Source: Candidatus Didemnitutus sp.
Lineage (GTDB): Bacteria; Verrucomicrobiota; Verrucomicrobiia; Opitutales; Opitutaceae
Length of the DNA: 64,000 bases
Direction of reading: 5' to 3'
Assembly (NCBI GenBank): GCA_017991595.1
Contig: JAGOQJ010000005.1
Coordinates: forward strand, 124,001-188,000
In this document: piece by piece, positions 54,793 to 63,569 of the stretch
How positions within the stretch are numbered: the stretch's first letter is position 1
Layout of the letters: every line of letters begins with the position of its first letter
The notes under the pieces: generated by a model
Told to the model about the DNA's origin: nothing
Databases searched by the model: none
What the model saw: the letters and a program-made list of their open reading frames with translations, nothing else
Made by a program: the position numbers and the translations under genes

Positions 54793-56412
54793 ATGAATCA
54801 CCGCCCCTCGCTCGCGCTCCTCGCGTTCCTCACCGCGGCCACGGCCGCGCTCGCCGCCCCCACCACCAACGACCTCTTCTCCCGCACCGTGTCCAACGGC
54901 TGGGGCTCCACGCCGCAAGCGCAGGCCTACACCGTCTCCGGCGGCACGGCATCCGATTTCTCCACCAACGGCAGCCGCGGCCAGATCAAACTCAGCACCG
55001 TCAACAACCGCCTCGCCCGCCTCGGCACGAGCTTCACGAACTTCGAGACCACGGTGCGCCTCGCGCTCAGCGCCGTGCCGACCGCCAACTACGCCTACGC
55101 CGGCCCTTCGGTGCGCATCCAGTCGAGCGGCACTGATTTCTACCATGCGCGCCTGCGCCACAATTCCAGCGGCTCCGTCACGCTCACGATCCAAAAAATC
55201 ATCTCCGGCAGCCAGACCAACCTCAGCACCGAGGTCACCGTCGGCACCGGCTACACCGCGGGTTCTTACTATCGCTTGCGCTTTTCCGCGGCCGGCACGA
55301 ACCCCACGTATCTCCGTGCCAAGGCCTGGAAGGACGCCGATCCCGAGCCCGCGCTCTGGCAGGCGGAGATCACCGACTCCACCTCCATACTCCAGGCCGC
55401 GGGCGGCGCCGGCGTCCGCGCGGGCGGACACAGCAGCTTCACCCCGCTCAACACCTCGTATTACGTCGACGATTTCCAAGTCCACGACGTCGCCTACGTC
55501 TCGAACCTCAAGACCGCCATGCAGAACGCCGTGGCGGGCGACATCCTCTACTTCACCGGCACCCACACCGGCAACATGAAGACCTCCGCCCACGGCACCG
55601 CCGCGGCGCCGATCATCGTGCGCGGCATCAACGCCACCGTGCAGACCGCCTCGCAAGCCACCGGCTACGGCGTCGACGTGCGGCATGATTACTGGCGCTT
55701 CGACGATTTCACCATCAACTACGCGATGAAGGGCTTCTATTGCCTCAATGCCGACCACGGCGTCGCCACGCGCATCGACATCACCAACATCGGCCAGGAG
55801 GCCTTCAAATTCCGCCGCTATACGAATTACTGGGAGATCGTCGCCTGCAGTGTCGACGGCACCGGTCAGACCGCCGGCGATTACGGCGAGGGCTTCTATG
55901 TCGGCGACGCCCAGTCGAACTGGGAATCGAGCACCACGCCCGACACCTCCGGCAACATCACCTTCCGCGACTGCCACACCGTCAACACCGCCAACGACGG
56001 CTACGACGTGAAGGAAGGCGCGCACCACGTGAAGTTCATCGACTGCATCGCCGACTTCTCCGGCATCGAGCCCGTCGGTGGCCACGCGCGCGGCGACTCC
56101 GGCTTCTACCTCCGCGGCGACAATCTCCAGCTCATCGGTTGCCTCGTCCACGATCTCGGCAACGGCAGCACGGCCTACAACGTCGCCAACCTCTCCGCCA
56201 ACGGCACCGACTACGGCAATGCCATCGAATTCAAAGCCGTCACCGCGCAGAACATCACCAATGGCGGCGCCATGTTCGAAATCCAAAGCACGCGCAGCGA
56301 CGGCGTCGTCATCTACACGGATTACACCGCGACCAATGTCGCCAACTTCAAGATCGGCAGTGGCTCCTACACCTCGGGCAACCCGGCCAGCTTCGTCGAG
56401 CTGACTTGGTGA
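54793..56412 (+). CDS. Secreted right-handed beta-helix protein, candidate polysaccharide lyase
   Basis: A 539-residue protein with signal peptide MNHRPSLALLAFLTAATAAL. Residues about 22-230 form a beta-sandwich-like domain (NDLFSRTVSNGWGSTPQAQA to YYVDDFQVHDV), resembling LamG or 3-keto-disaccharide-hydrolase-type folds. Residues about 235-539 are a right-handed beta-helix: AVAGDILYFTGTHTGNM, IIVRGINATVQTASQATG, DYWRFDDFTINYAMKGFY, ITFRDCHTVNTANDGYDVK, VKFIDCIADFSGIEPVGGHA and LQLIGCLVHDLGNGS. No known lyase signature is recognised. It is 62 bases downstream of the PL6 gene and probably co-transcribed, so a complementary glycan-cleaving or binding role is likely. Confidence 0.85.
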   Translation: MNHRPSLALLAFLTAATAALAAPTTNDLFSRTVSNGWGSTPQAQAYTVSGGTASDFSTNGSRGQIKLSTVNNRLARLGTSFTNFETTVRLALSAVPTANYAYAGPSVRIQSSGTDFYHARLRHNSSGSVTLTIQKIISGSQTNLSTEVTVGTGYTAGSYYRLRFSAAGTNPTYLRAKAWKDADPEPALWQAEITDSTSILQAAGGAGVRAGGHSSFTPLNTSYYVDDFQVHDVAYVSNLKTAMQNAVAGDILYFTGTHTGNMKTSAHGTAAAPIIVRGINATVQTASQATGYGVDVRHDYWRFDDFTINYAMKGFYCLNADHGVATRIDITNIGQEAFKFRRYTNYWEIVACSVDGTGQTAGDYGEGFYVGDAQSNWESSTTPDTSGNITFRDCHTVNTANDGYDVKEGAHHVKFIDCIADFSGIEPVGGHARGDSGFYLRGDNLQLIGCLVHDLGNGSTAYNVANLSANGTDYGNAIEFKAVTAQNITNGGAMFEIQSTRSDGVVIYTDYTATNVANFKIGSGSYTSGNPASFVELTW

Positions 56413-56795
56413 AATTCGCACGCGAGCCCCGTTTCGAGTTCCAGCGCTCCCCCGGCGTTGTCCGCCGAGGGGGACTGCCATTCGACCGCCCGCCGCGAGC
56501 GCCAGCAAACCGCGCGGCCTATCGCGACTCCGATCCATATCCGCAGCATCTCGCACCGCCCTCACCTGCGTCCCTGCGTCTCTCAGCGCCCGTGGCGCGG
56601 AAGGGGCATAATGCCACACCTCCAGTCATCGATGCGCCCGACTTTCCCGCGCTGTGCCGTCACCTCGGCTTGCGAGCGACGCGCGCCTGGTTTCAGTTTA
56701 CCACGCGATTTTCGCTGACGCCGAAACCGCCTGCGCCCAGCGCGCGGGCACCATTTTCCTGTTCCGTCGACCCAAGTCACCGTCCCCCCAAGACC
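56413..56795. other. Non-coding region between beta-helix and unknown secreted protein genes
   Basis: It contains a G+C-rich hairpin (CTCCCCCGGCG, 56447-56457, with CGCCGAGGGGGA, 56463-56474) that lacks a T tract. No operator-like A/T-rich site and no convincing gene are seen in the rest. Confidence 0.5.
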
Positions 56796-57452
56796 ATGAA
56801 CAAAACCCTCGTCACCCTGATTGCGCTCGCTGCGCTGACTCCGCTCGCCGCCCTCGCCAACGTCCTCGGCGGCACCGATGCCGCCAAATGGAAACCCGGC
56901 GCCGTGCCGAAGCCGTGGCAGACCACTGCGACCGAGAAGGACATCACCGTGCAGGTGACCCGCCTCGACAAAACCAACTGGATCGAGCTCAAGGACGCCT
57001 CCGCCGAAAAAGCCGCCAACGTCCGGCAGCAATTCGCGCCGGTTGTCGCCGGCCGCCTGCTGCTCCGCGTGATGCTCGCTCCCGATAACGACGGCGACCT
57101 CGGCATCTACCTGTTCGACGGCACCTCCTCCAGCGGCGCCGATCGCGTCGTCGACATCAAGTCCAACAAGCGCGGCATGCTCCGCCTCGGCACCCGTGGC
57201 GAGCGCATCGACACCGGCCTCATTCTCAAACCCGGCGTGCCCGAGAGCATTTTCGTCGACTTCTATCCCGAAGGCGAGGGCATCACACTGCGCCTCGGCC
57301 GCGTCGGCGCCGATGGCAAGCCGGAGATTCTCGGCGAAAACACCTTCACCAAGCCGGCCGGCGCCGTGAATCGGCTGCGCATCACGAGCGATAACGCTGC
57401 CACTGGGGCGCATTTCTACGTCACCGACCTGCGGCTCTTGCCGGTCAAGTAA
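56796..57452 (+). CDS. Secreted protein of unknown function
   Basis: A 218-residue protein with signal peptide MNKTLVTLIALAALTPLAAL. The body is beta-rich with no recognised motif: DITVQVTRLDKTNWIELKDA, AGRLLLRVMLAPDNDGDLGI, DRVVDIKSNKRGMLRLGTRG and AGAVNRLRITSDNAATGAHF. The pattern suits a jelly-roll carbohydrate-binding or LamG-like domain, but this is structural guesswork. The frame upstream is open by chance; the ATG at 56796 gives the leader. A terminator follows, making it a single-gene unit inside the polysaccharide region. Confidence 0.82.
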   Translation: MNKTLVTLIALAALTPLAALANVLGGTDAAKWKPGAVPKPWQTTATEKDITVQVTRLDKTNWIELKDASAEKAANVRQQFAPVVAGRLLLRVMLAPDNDGDLGIYLFDGTSSSGADRVVDIKSNKRGMLRLGTRGERIDTGLILKPGVPESIFVDFYPEGEGITLRLGRVGADGKPEILGENTFTKPAGAVNRLRITSDNAATGAHFYVTDLRLLPVK

Positions 57453-57479
57453 GCGCCCGCCAACGCGCCATCTGCACCT

Positions 57480-57507
57480 GCCCCGCCTGTCCGGCGGGGC
57501 TTTTTAT
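57480..57507 (+). terminator. Terminator after the unknown secreted protein
   Basis: GCCCCGCC-tgtc-GGCGGGGC is followed by TTTTTATTTA, about 28 bases after the stop codon, ahead of the convergent isomerase gene. Confidence 0.9.
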
Positions 57508-57553
57508 TTATGCTCACCGCTCGCGGCGGTCGCGAGGCAACGCCAAGCCGGCT

Positions 57554-58354
57554 TCACCACCAACCCCGCTCCGCTGCCACGCGCAGCGCGTCGTCGACCG
57601 GCGGCAGGTAGGGATGCCATTGCTTTTCCCACTCCAGACTCACGGTGCCGCGAAACTCCCGTCCCAGCATCGCTGCGATCGGCGCCATCGGAAACTCGCC
57701 TTCGCCGGGCAGCACGTAGGTGAACGGATGCCGCGCACTCGGCCGGCTGACACTGTCTTTCACGTGCACATGCACCACCCGTTCCTTGATCGCCGCCCAA
57801 GTCGCCAGCGGATCCTCGCTGCCCTTCTTCCACGTGTGATGCGTGTCCCAAAGGACGCCGCAATCCGGTGCCTGTCGCGCAAATTCGAGAATCGCCGGCG
57901 TGGACGTCAGCGCATCGTGCGTCTCGACCATCAGCTGCGAACTCCAACCGTGGCGCGCCCGCTCGGCGCGCCACCACTCGAGCGTCGCGAAGGCCGGCGA
58001 GAGATCGTTCCCGCCACCGGGCACACCGCCGTCGAACACCCGCAGCCGCACGCCGCCGAGCGCCTCCGCCCAAGGAAGATAGGCCGCCAACACCGCGCGG
58101 TCCGCCTCGGCGGAGCCAATCAGCTTGAACGACGTATCGAGCGCCACGATCCGCACCCCGCTGGCGCGCACCTGCTCGGCCAACGCCGCCGGCGTGCCGC
58201 AGTGTGCTGCAAAATAAGCAGGCAGATCGACGGTGCCGCCGAGCGCACGCACCTCGATTTCGCCGAGCCCGTGTTTCGCCGCGAGAGCGAGCGCCTCGAC
58301 GAGGGAAAATTCCGGACAACCGAGTGTGGAGAACGCGCGCGTATAGCCAGTCAT
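57554..58354 (-). CDS. Sugar phosphate isomerase/epimerase-like TIM barrel
   Basis: A 266-residue xylose-isomerase-like (AP endonuclease 2 fold) protein. The metal ligands expected in the family are visible in SSQLMVETHDAL (Glu), CGVLWDTHHTW (Asp, His), VVHVHVKDS (His) and VSLEWEKQWHP (Glu). The ATG at 58354 gives MTGYTRAFSTLGCPEFSL, matching the usual first strand; the frame runs 13 codons further upstream without support. It has no signal peptide, so it is cytoplasmic. Members isomerise or epimerise keto sugars and inositols. Here it may act on a sugar released by the locus, but the substrate cannot be named. Confidence 0.9.
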   Translation of the reverse strand: MTGYTRAFSTLGCPEFSLVEALALAAKHGLGEIEVRALGGTVDLPAYFAAHCGTPAALAEQVRASGVRIVALDTSFKLIGSAEADRAVLAAYLPWAEALGGVRLRVFDGGVPGGGNDLSPAFATLEWWRAERARHGWSSQLMVETHDALTSTPAILEFARQAPDCGVLWDTHHTWKKGSEDPLATWAAIKERVVHVHVKDSVSRPSARHPFTYVLPGEGEFPMAPIAAMLGREFRGTVSLEWEKQWHPYLPPVDDALRVAAERGWW

Positions 58355-58440
58355 GACAGGGACGAAGCTGCGGCACGCCCGCGCAACAGGCAAGCGGAGC
58401 GACGCAGGAATCGCCTCGTCCTGCGTGTCACGTCAGCACC

Positions 58441-58473
58441 AAAGAAAGAGGCCGCCCACCCCTGGGCGGCCTC
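58441..58473 (-). terminator. Terminator of the last TBDR
   Basis: On the minus strand GAGGCCGCCCA / TGGGCGGCCTC is followed by TTTCTTT, about 25 bases past the TBDR stop at 58498. Confidence 0.78.
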
Positions 58474-58497
58474 GGTTCATGCACCTGAAACGAAAGG

Positions 58498-61071
58498 TCA
58501 GAACTTGGCGGAGACGCTCACCACGACGCGCTCGGGCAGACCGCGCGCCTGGTTGGCGGGATAGTAGGTCTTGTCGGTCACGTTTTTCCACGAGACTGAA
58601 CCGGACCAGGCCGCGCCCGCGCCCTTCCAATCGTAGCCGAGGGCCAAATCGTAGAGCGTATAGCTCTCGAAGAAGAGCGTCGGGTTCGCCGTGCGCTGCG
58701 CCTTATCGCCAGTATAGACGAGACCGCCGCCGACCCAGAAGTTCTTCATCGAGTCGTTGGTGAAGGTGTAGCGCGTCCACAGCGAGGCGAGGCGCTCGGC
58801 GGAGCCTTCCGGCACGGCGTTGAGGATGAGGCCGACCGCTTCGTTGTAGGCCGCCACATAGGCGGCCTGCACCGCCGGGTCCGCCGAGTAGGTCGGGATG
58901 GTCGGGAACGTCGCCTTCGTGGTGCGGATGTCCATGTCGGTGTAGGTCGCGTAAACCTGCCAGTTGTCGAGCGGCGACCAGGTGATCTCGAACTCGAAGC
59001 CTTCGCTCTCGTCGACCGTGCCCTGACGCGTGATGGTCGGGAACTGCTGTCCTTCGAACGTGCTCACCGTCTCGCGGAAACGCAGCACGCGGTCCTGCCG
59101 TTCGAGGTGGAACCACGAGAGCGTGGAGGAAACGCGGCCCTCGAAGAGGTCGGTCTTCACGCCGAATTCATAGCCCTTGCCGGTGGTCGGCAACGCGGGC
59201 GCGTTGATCGTGACGGGATTCGTGGCGGCGTTCGTGGCGATGGCGGGGTTGAAGGCGGGGTTGAAGAGAGTGAGGTTGCGCTCCTCGATGAAAAACGACT
59301 CCGAGTAGCTGGCGAAGAGCAGCACGTCGGGGCGCACCTTGAAGCCAGCGCCGAACTGCGGCGTGGTCTTCGTGGCCTCGAACGGGGCGTCGAGCACGGG
59401 GTTGCCGCCGGTGAGCGTCGGCAGCATGTTCGCGCCGTCGGACTCGGTCTTGTTGTAGCGGGCGCCGCCGATGAGGATCAGGCGATCCTCCATCAAGCCG
59501 AGGTTGAGCACGCCGTAGAGCGCGCTGTCCGTGCCCTTGCCGGTGCGGAGGTTGTTGAACGGCAGTGCGGTCTCGTCGTAGTAAGGCGAACGATCCCAGG
59601 TCGCGGGATCGTTGTAGTTCCACGGCTGGAAATGCTGCGTGTTCGTCGTGTTCTGATTGAGCACGCCGGCTCCGGGAGCCGCGCTGCTCTCGCGCCGGCG
59701 GGCGCCACTGCGCTGCGAGGTGAGGAAGGCGCCGAAAAGCGGCTTCACGGTCACGCCGCCGAACTCAAGATTGCCCGCGAGCTCGGCCTGGTAGGAATTG
59801 GAATGGCCGAACGATTCCTCGAGGCGCTTGCGGCGCGTCATCAGCGCCGTGGCGGTCTTCGTCGGATCGGCCAGCACCGTGCCGGGATTGGCACGCAGCT
59901 CGGCGACGTAATCGAAACGGTTCTTCGTCGCGAGATAGGCCGCCGCCGGCGTGATCGTGAACTCGGCGAGGCCGGTGAGCTTGTTGCCGAGGTAGAACTT
60001 GTTCCAGCCGTAGTTGGCGCGGGCGTTCCACTTTGTGCCGAGCTGGATGTTGTATTCGACGTTGAGCGAATCGAAATCGGAGTGCCGGTAGTCGCCGGCG
60101 CCGACGTAGTTGAAGGTGCTCGCCACCGGAGGATAGCCGATGAAGCCGAGGTTCAGGTTGCCGACATCGACGTAGGCCTGCGCGCGGGCGCGGTCGGAGA
60201 GATTCGGGAAGTTCGACGCGTTGGCAGCGACGCTCACGGCGAGGTTGGGCATCATGCCGACGAGAGGGTCCTCATTGCGGCGGTAGAACTCGGCGTCGAC
60301 GATGAGGTTGGAGTTCTTCGTCACCTTCCACGCGAAGCTGGGCGCGACGAGCATCGACTCGGAGGAGCCGAGTTCGGCCCACTCGAAGCCCTTCTCATAC
60401 GCCGCGACCACGCGTCCGCTGAAGCGGCCGTCGGCGACGGTGTGGTTCACGTCGATGTCCGTGCGCAGGAAGTCGTGCGAACCGACCTGCTGACGCACAA
60501 GGGCGAAGTTCTGGTAGTTGGCGCGCTTGGTGATGTAGTTCACCGTGCCGCCGGGCGTGATCTGGCCGTAGAGCAGCGAGGACGGCCCTTTCACCACCTC
60601 GACGCGCTGGATGTTGCCGGCGTCGACGTAGCGGTTGCCGACAAAGCCGTTGCGCTGCGGCGTGACATCGCCGTCGAAACCGCGGATTGAGTAGCGGTTG
60701 TTGCCTTGGGTGAATTCCTTCGCGCCGCTCGTGACGCCGGGCGCGTAGGCCACGATGTCCATCAGCTCGCGGGCGCCGATGTCGTTGATGAATTGCTCGG
60801 TGAACGCGCTGATCGAAAACGGCATGTCCTTGATCGGCGTATCGATGCGCGTGGCGGACACGGAGTTGCCGGCCCGATAGCCTTTGTCGGCCGAGGTGGT
60901 GACCTGGAAGGTGGAAAGCGTGATGACTTCCTCCTTCGGCGCCGGGGCGGTCGCGGAGCCGGTCGCCGATTGGGCGAACGCAGCAGGGAAAACAAGAGTG
61001 GCGAACGCCAAGGCCGACAGGCCGGATGCGCGCAACGCCACCGCGGGGAGCGGTCGGGTGTTGGGATTCAT
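58498..61071 (-). CDS. TonB-dependent siderophore-receptor-like protein (857 aa)
   Basis: The start MNPNTRPLPAVALRASGLSA leads a signal peptide ending AAFAQ. The plug contains TLSTFQVTTSADKGYRAGNS, SIRGFDGDVTPQRNGFVG and KGPSSLLYGQITPGGTVNY, the same type as the receptor at 38422. The barrel ends with the terminal strand VVVSVSAKF. Plug type alone suggests siderophores, but in this phylum such receptors also occur in glycan loci. Two A/T-rich sites in its upstream region (61105-61116 and 61151-61162) resemble those before the PL6 and symporter genes. It is a single-gene unit with its own terminator. Confidence 0.94.
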   Translation of the reverse strand: MNPNTRPLPAVALRASGLSALAFATLVFPAAFAQSATGSATAPAPKEEVITLSTFQVTTSADKGYRAGNSVSATRIDTPIKDMPFSISAFTEQFINDIGARELMDIVAYAPGVTSGAKEFTQGNNRYSIRGFDGDVTPQRNGFVGNRYVDAGNIQRVEVVKGPSSLLYGQITPGGTVNYITKRANYQNFALVRQQVGSHDFLRTDIDVNHTVADGRFSGRVVAAYEKGFEWAELGSSESMLVAPSFAWKVTKNSNLIVDAEFYRRNEDPLVGMMPNLAVSVAANASNFPNLSDRARAQAYVDVGNLNLGFIGYPPVASTFNYVGAGDYRHSDFDSLNVEYNIQLGTKWNARANYGWNKFYLGNKLTGLAEFTITPAAAYLATKNRFDYVAELRANPGTVLADPTKTATALMTRRKRLEESFGHSNSYQAELAGNLEFGGVTVKPLFGAFLTSQRSGARRRESSAAPGAGVLNQNTTNTQHFQPWNYNDPATWDRSPYYDETALPFNNLRTGKGTDSALYGVLNLGLMEDRLILIGGARYNKTESDGANMLPTLTGGNPVLDAPFEATKTTPQFGAGFKVRPDVLLFASYSESFFIEERNLTLFNPAFNPAIATNAATNPVTINAPALPTTGKGYEFGVKTDLFEGRVSSTLSWFHLERQDRVLRFRETVSTFEGQQFPTITRQGTVDESEGFEFEITWSPLDNWQVYATYTDMDIRTTKATFPTIPTYSADPAVQAAYVAAYNEAVGLILNAVPEGSAERLASLWTRYTFTNDSMKNFWVGGGLVYTGDKAQRTANPTLFFESYTLYDLALGYDWKGAGAAWSGSVSWKNVTDKTYYPANQARGLPERVVVSVSAKF

Positions 61072-61104
61072 GGGGTGAAACGTTCCGAGGGGTAGAACGC
61101 AGAT

Positions 61105-61116
61105 TGATATTTATTA
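61105..61116. promoter_or_regulatory. A/T-rich operator-like site E2
   Basis: TGATATTTATTA, 34 bases before the TBDR start codon, matches the TGATAATTATCA pattern at 10 of 12 positions. It is weaker than E1 but lies in the same promoter region. Confidence 0.35.
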
Positions 61117-61150
61117 GCCACAGCCCGAGAGCAAGCCGATTCTCCTCATA

Positions 61151-61162
61151 TGATGATTATCA
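61151..61162. promoter_or_regulatory. A/T-rich operator-like site E1 upstream of last TBDR
   Basis: TGATGATTATCA sits inside the nearly perfect 13-base palindrome GATGATTATCATC, 80 bases before the TBDR ATG. It matches sites A and D at 10 of 12 positions. The right half ATTATCA is also a consensus Fur half-site, so iron control is an alternative. Confidence 0.5.
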
Positions 61163-61606
61163 TCCATGGAATTCCCCCGTGAAACGCCCCACGCTATGCT
61201 TAAAGAACTGCGCGCGTGCGCCGATGCAGAGGCATGACCTCGCGCTCCCGTGCTCGCCTCACCGCCGCCAGCCCGCGGTGGCCGACGACGGTGCTCGGCG
61301 CCCGGCGCGATTGCTGGGGACGATTCCGTTTTGTTGCCCCCAGTTTGCGCAGTGGCGAAAGCGACGTCCTGCCGACGCCGTTCACGATTGCGCCCCGCAG
61401 CTGGACTGCCTCTGCCCGTCGCGGGGCCGCTTGAGGCGGCACGCAGAAGCTTACGCGCGGCGGCCGGAATTCTCGTGTGCCGCCTTATTCGGTCGCGCGC
61501 GCACGCGTGTCGTGGCACTCGTTTCCCTACCCTGTTGCTCGACCAAACGAAAATGCCCGGCACGAAGGCGCGGGCATGGGTGGCGGTGCCGTTCGTGTAG
61601 CCGGGC

Positions 61607-63544
61607 TTAGCCGTCGATGAAGTGCGCCGGCTCGGGCGCAGCGGCTCGGGCGGCAGCTTTGGCCGTTTCCTGTGGCGCGCGCGGCGCCTTCGGCAGGGTC
61701 GGTTTGACGATCTGCTTGCCCTTCGCGGCGGCGCGCGGTGCGGCCTCCGTCTGCGGGGGCACGGTGCCGTGAACCATCTTCATCAACTCGGCGACCGCCG
61801 CGCGCACTTGGGCGGACTGACCCTGCAAGTCCTCGGCGGAGCTGGCCGACTGCTGCGCGAGCGCGGCGTTCGATTGGGTGATCTGGTCCATGCCGGCGAC
61901 GGCTTGGTTCAACTGGCCGATGCCTTGGCTCTGCTCGTGCGAAGCCTGCGCAATGCCGCCGACCATCTCGTCCAGTTGCCGGATCTTCTGCACGATCAGA
62001 TCGAGGCTGCCCGCAACCTGTGTGCTGATCTGCACGCCTTGTTCGCTCTTGGAGGAGGCGTCGGCGATCTTCGCGGCAGTCTCCTTCGCGGCTTGGGCGG
62101 AGCGCTGGGCGAGGCTGCGGACCTCCTCGGCGACGACGGCGAAACCGGCACCGGCTTCGCCGGCGCGCGCGGCTTCGACGGCAGCGTTCAGCGCGAGGAT
62201 GTTCGTCTGGAAGGCAATTTCGTCGATCGTCTTGATGATCTTGGCGATCTCGGCGCTGGAAGAGCGGATGGCGTTCATCGCACCGCGCATGGAGTCCATG
62301 TCGCGCGCACCACCGTCGGCGGTCGCGCGGGCTTCGGCGGCGAGCGACTTGGCGGCCTGCGCGCCCTCGGCGTTGCGCTGGGTCATGCCGGACATTTCGT
62401 TGAGCGAGGCGCTGCTCTCCTCGAGCGCGGCGGCCTGGCGGCTGGCGCCGTCGGACATCGCCTGGCTGACCTCGGCCACCTGCAGGGCCGCACCGTGGGT
62501 CTGGGCGGATTCGGAGGCGAGTTGATCCGCTATGGCGGAGATCGGCCGCGTGATGCTGCGGATGATGAAGAAGGCGGAAAGCAATCCGATGAGCGTGCCG
62601 GCGCCCATGCCGGCGAGCATGAGCAGCTCGCTGCGGCTCTGCGCGACGCGCATCGTCTGCTCGAGCTCAGCCTGGAACTGCGTCAGCGCGTCTTTCACGC
62701 GCACGATGGCCTGGGTGAATTGCGGGGCGAGGGCATTGAGACGAGCGGTGATCTCGTTGCGCGTCTGCTTGATGGCAATGATGTCGTCGAGCGCCTGCGC
62801 ATAGGCGGCGGTGGCCTTGCTGAGGGTGACGAGCAGGGCGTCCTTGTCCTCGTCCTTGAGCGAAGCGTCGAGTTTGACGAGCTCCGCCTGATCCTGCTGG
62901 AGGCGGCTGATCGCCTCGGCGACGGCGCGCACGCTCTTCTTCGCCCCTTCGGCGTAGTCGTTGCGCGAGGTGAGCAGGAAGGAATTGGCGAGGCTGCTGG
63001 ACTCGAAGTAGGCCTTCAACGCGTTGGAGACCTTGAAGGCGCCGTTCATGTCGCCGTTGCCGCGGGCGTCGGTCAGGACCCTTTGCAAGCCCTGCACGAT
63101 CGCCTCGCCTTGGGGATTGAGCTGACGGCCGACGATCTCGTCGAGCCGGGCTGTGGCGCCGATCACCTGTTGGAAATCGCGGTCGTATTCGACGAGAAGC
63201 TTGGCGGCGGCGGCGACCTCGGCGGCGCGAGTGGGCTCGGTAATGACCTCGGTGGCCACGGCCATGCCGCGATCGAGTTTCTGCTTGGCCTCGGCGTAGC
63301 GGGTGGCGCCTTCGGCGGAGCTGGCGGCAAGGTATTCGTTCACCTGCAACTTGACCTCCAGCATGGCGGCGGCGAGCGCGGCGGCGGTGTTGGTCTCGCG
63401 GGCGCTGCCGGCAAACTCGGTGAGCTGACGTCCTGACGCGCCCAAGGCGAACCAAGCGATGGCTGCGACCACGCCGACCAGCGCGAACACGAGGGAGAAG
63501 CCGAGCGCGATCCGGCGCCCGATGGTGAGGGTTCCTGTCTTCAT
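61607..63544 (-). CDS. Methyl-accepting chemotaxis protein
   Basis: A 645-residue chemoreceptor. The first membrane helix (about 10-35, [20 protein letters not shown]) is followed by a long helical periplasmic sensor domain (about 36-310), whose size fits a helical bimodular or four-helix type. A second membrane helix is near [21 protein letters not shown] short HAMP-like linker and the signalling domain follow, with the hairpin tip [20 protein letters not shown] and [20 protein letters not shown]. The tail is Ala/Pro/Lys-rich with no CheR-binding pentapeptide. The ligand is unknown. A stand-alone TonB_C-domain gene lies 25 bases upstream on the same strand. Confidence 0.95.
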   Translation of the reverse strand: MKTGTLTIGRRIALGFSLVFALVGVVAAIAWFALGASGRQLTEFAGSARETNTAAALAAAMLEVKLQVNEYLAASSAEGATRYAEAKQKLDRGMAVATEVITEPTRAAEVAAAAKLLVEYDRDFQQVIGATARLDEIVGRQLNPQGEAIVQGLQRVLTDARGNGDMNGAFKVSNALKAYFESSSLANSFLLTSRNDYAEGAKKSVRAVAEAISRLQQDQAELVKLDASLKDEDKDALLVTLSKATAAYAQALDDIIAIKQTRNEITARLNALAPQFTQAIVRVKDALTQFQAELEQTMRVAQSRSELLMLAGMGAGTLIGLLSAFFIIRSITRPISAIADQLASESAQTHGAALQVAEVSQAMSDGASRQAAALEESSASLNEMSGMTQRNAEGAQAAKSLAAEARATADGGARDMDSMRGAMNAIRSSSAEIAKIIKTIDEIAFQTNILALNAAVEAARAGEAGAGFAVVAEEVRSLAQRSAQAAKETAAKIADASSKSEQGVQISTQVAGSLDLIVQKIRQLDEMVGGIAQASHEQSQGIGQLNQAVAGMDQITQSNAALAQQSASSAEDLQGQSAQVRAAVAELMKMVHGTVPPQTEAAPRAAAKGKQIVKPTLPKAPRAPQETAKAAARAAAPEPAHFIDG

Positions 63545-63569
63545 GGGAGTGCGAAAGTCTCGGCCGGGG

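Larger units (their letters stand above)
61072..61606. other. Non-coding region between TBDR and chemotaxis protein genes
   Basis: It contains operator-like sites at 61105-61116 and 61151-61162, within about 95 bases of the TBDR start. The remaining 440 bases show short frames without protein features, a small hairpin GCCGCTTGAGGCGGC near 61428, and a weak hairpin near 61553-61577 that may end the chemotaxis gene. No gene is supported. Confidence 0.5.

Noticed and set aside
54541-56619. 692-residue antisense frame over the beta-helix gene
   Set aside because: Shadow composition only; the sense strand carries a leader and beta-helix repeats.
57504-58376. 290-residue frame overlapping the sugar isomerase gene on the same strand
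   Set aside because: It is a shifted reading of the gene at 57554-58354, which has the metal-ligand motifs of the family; this frame has none.
35478-61162. All A/T-rich sites interpreted as Fur boxes
   Set aside because: Only site B gives a good 7-1-7 match. Sites A, C and D align poorly and precede LacI, PEP-CTERM and lyase genes rather than iron genes. Kept as an alternative for B and E1 only.
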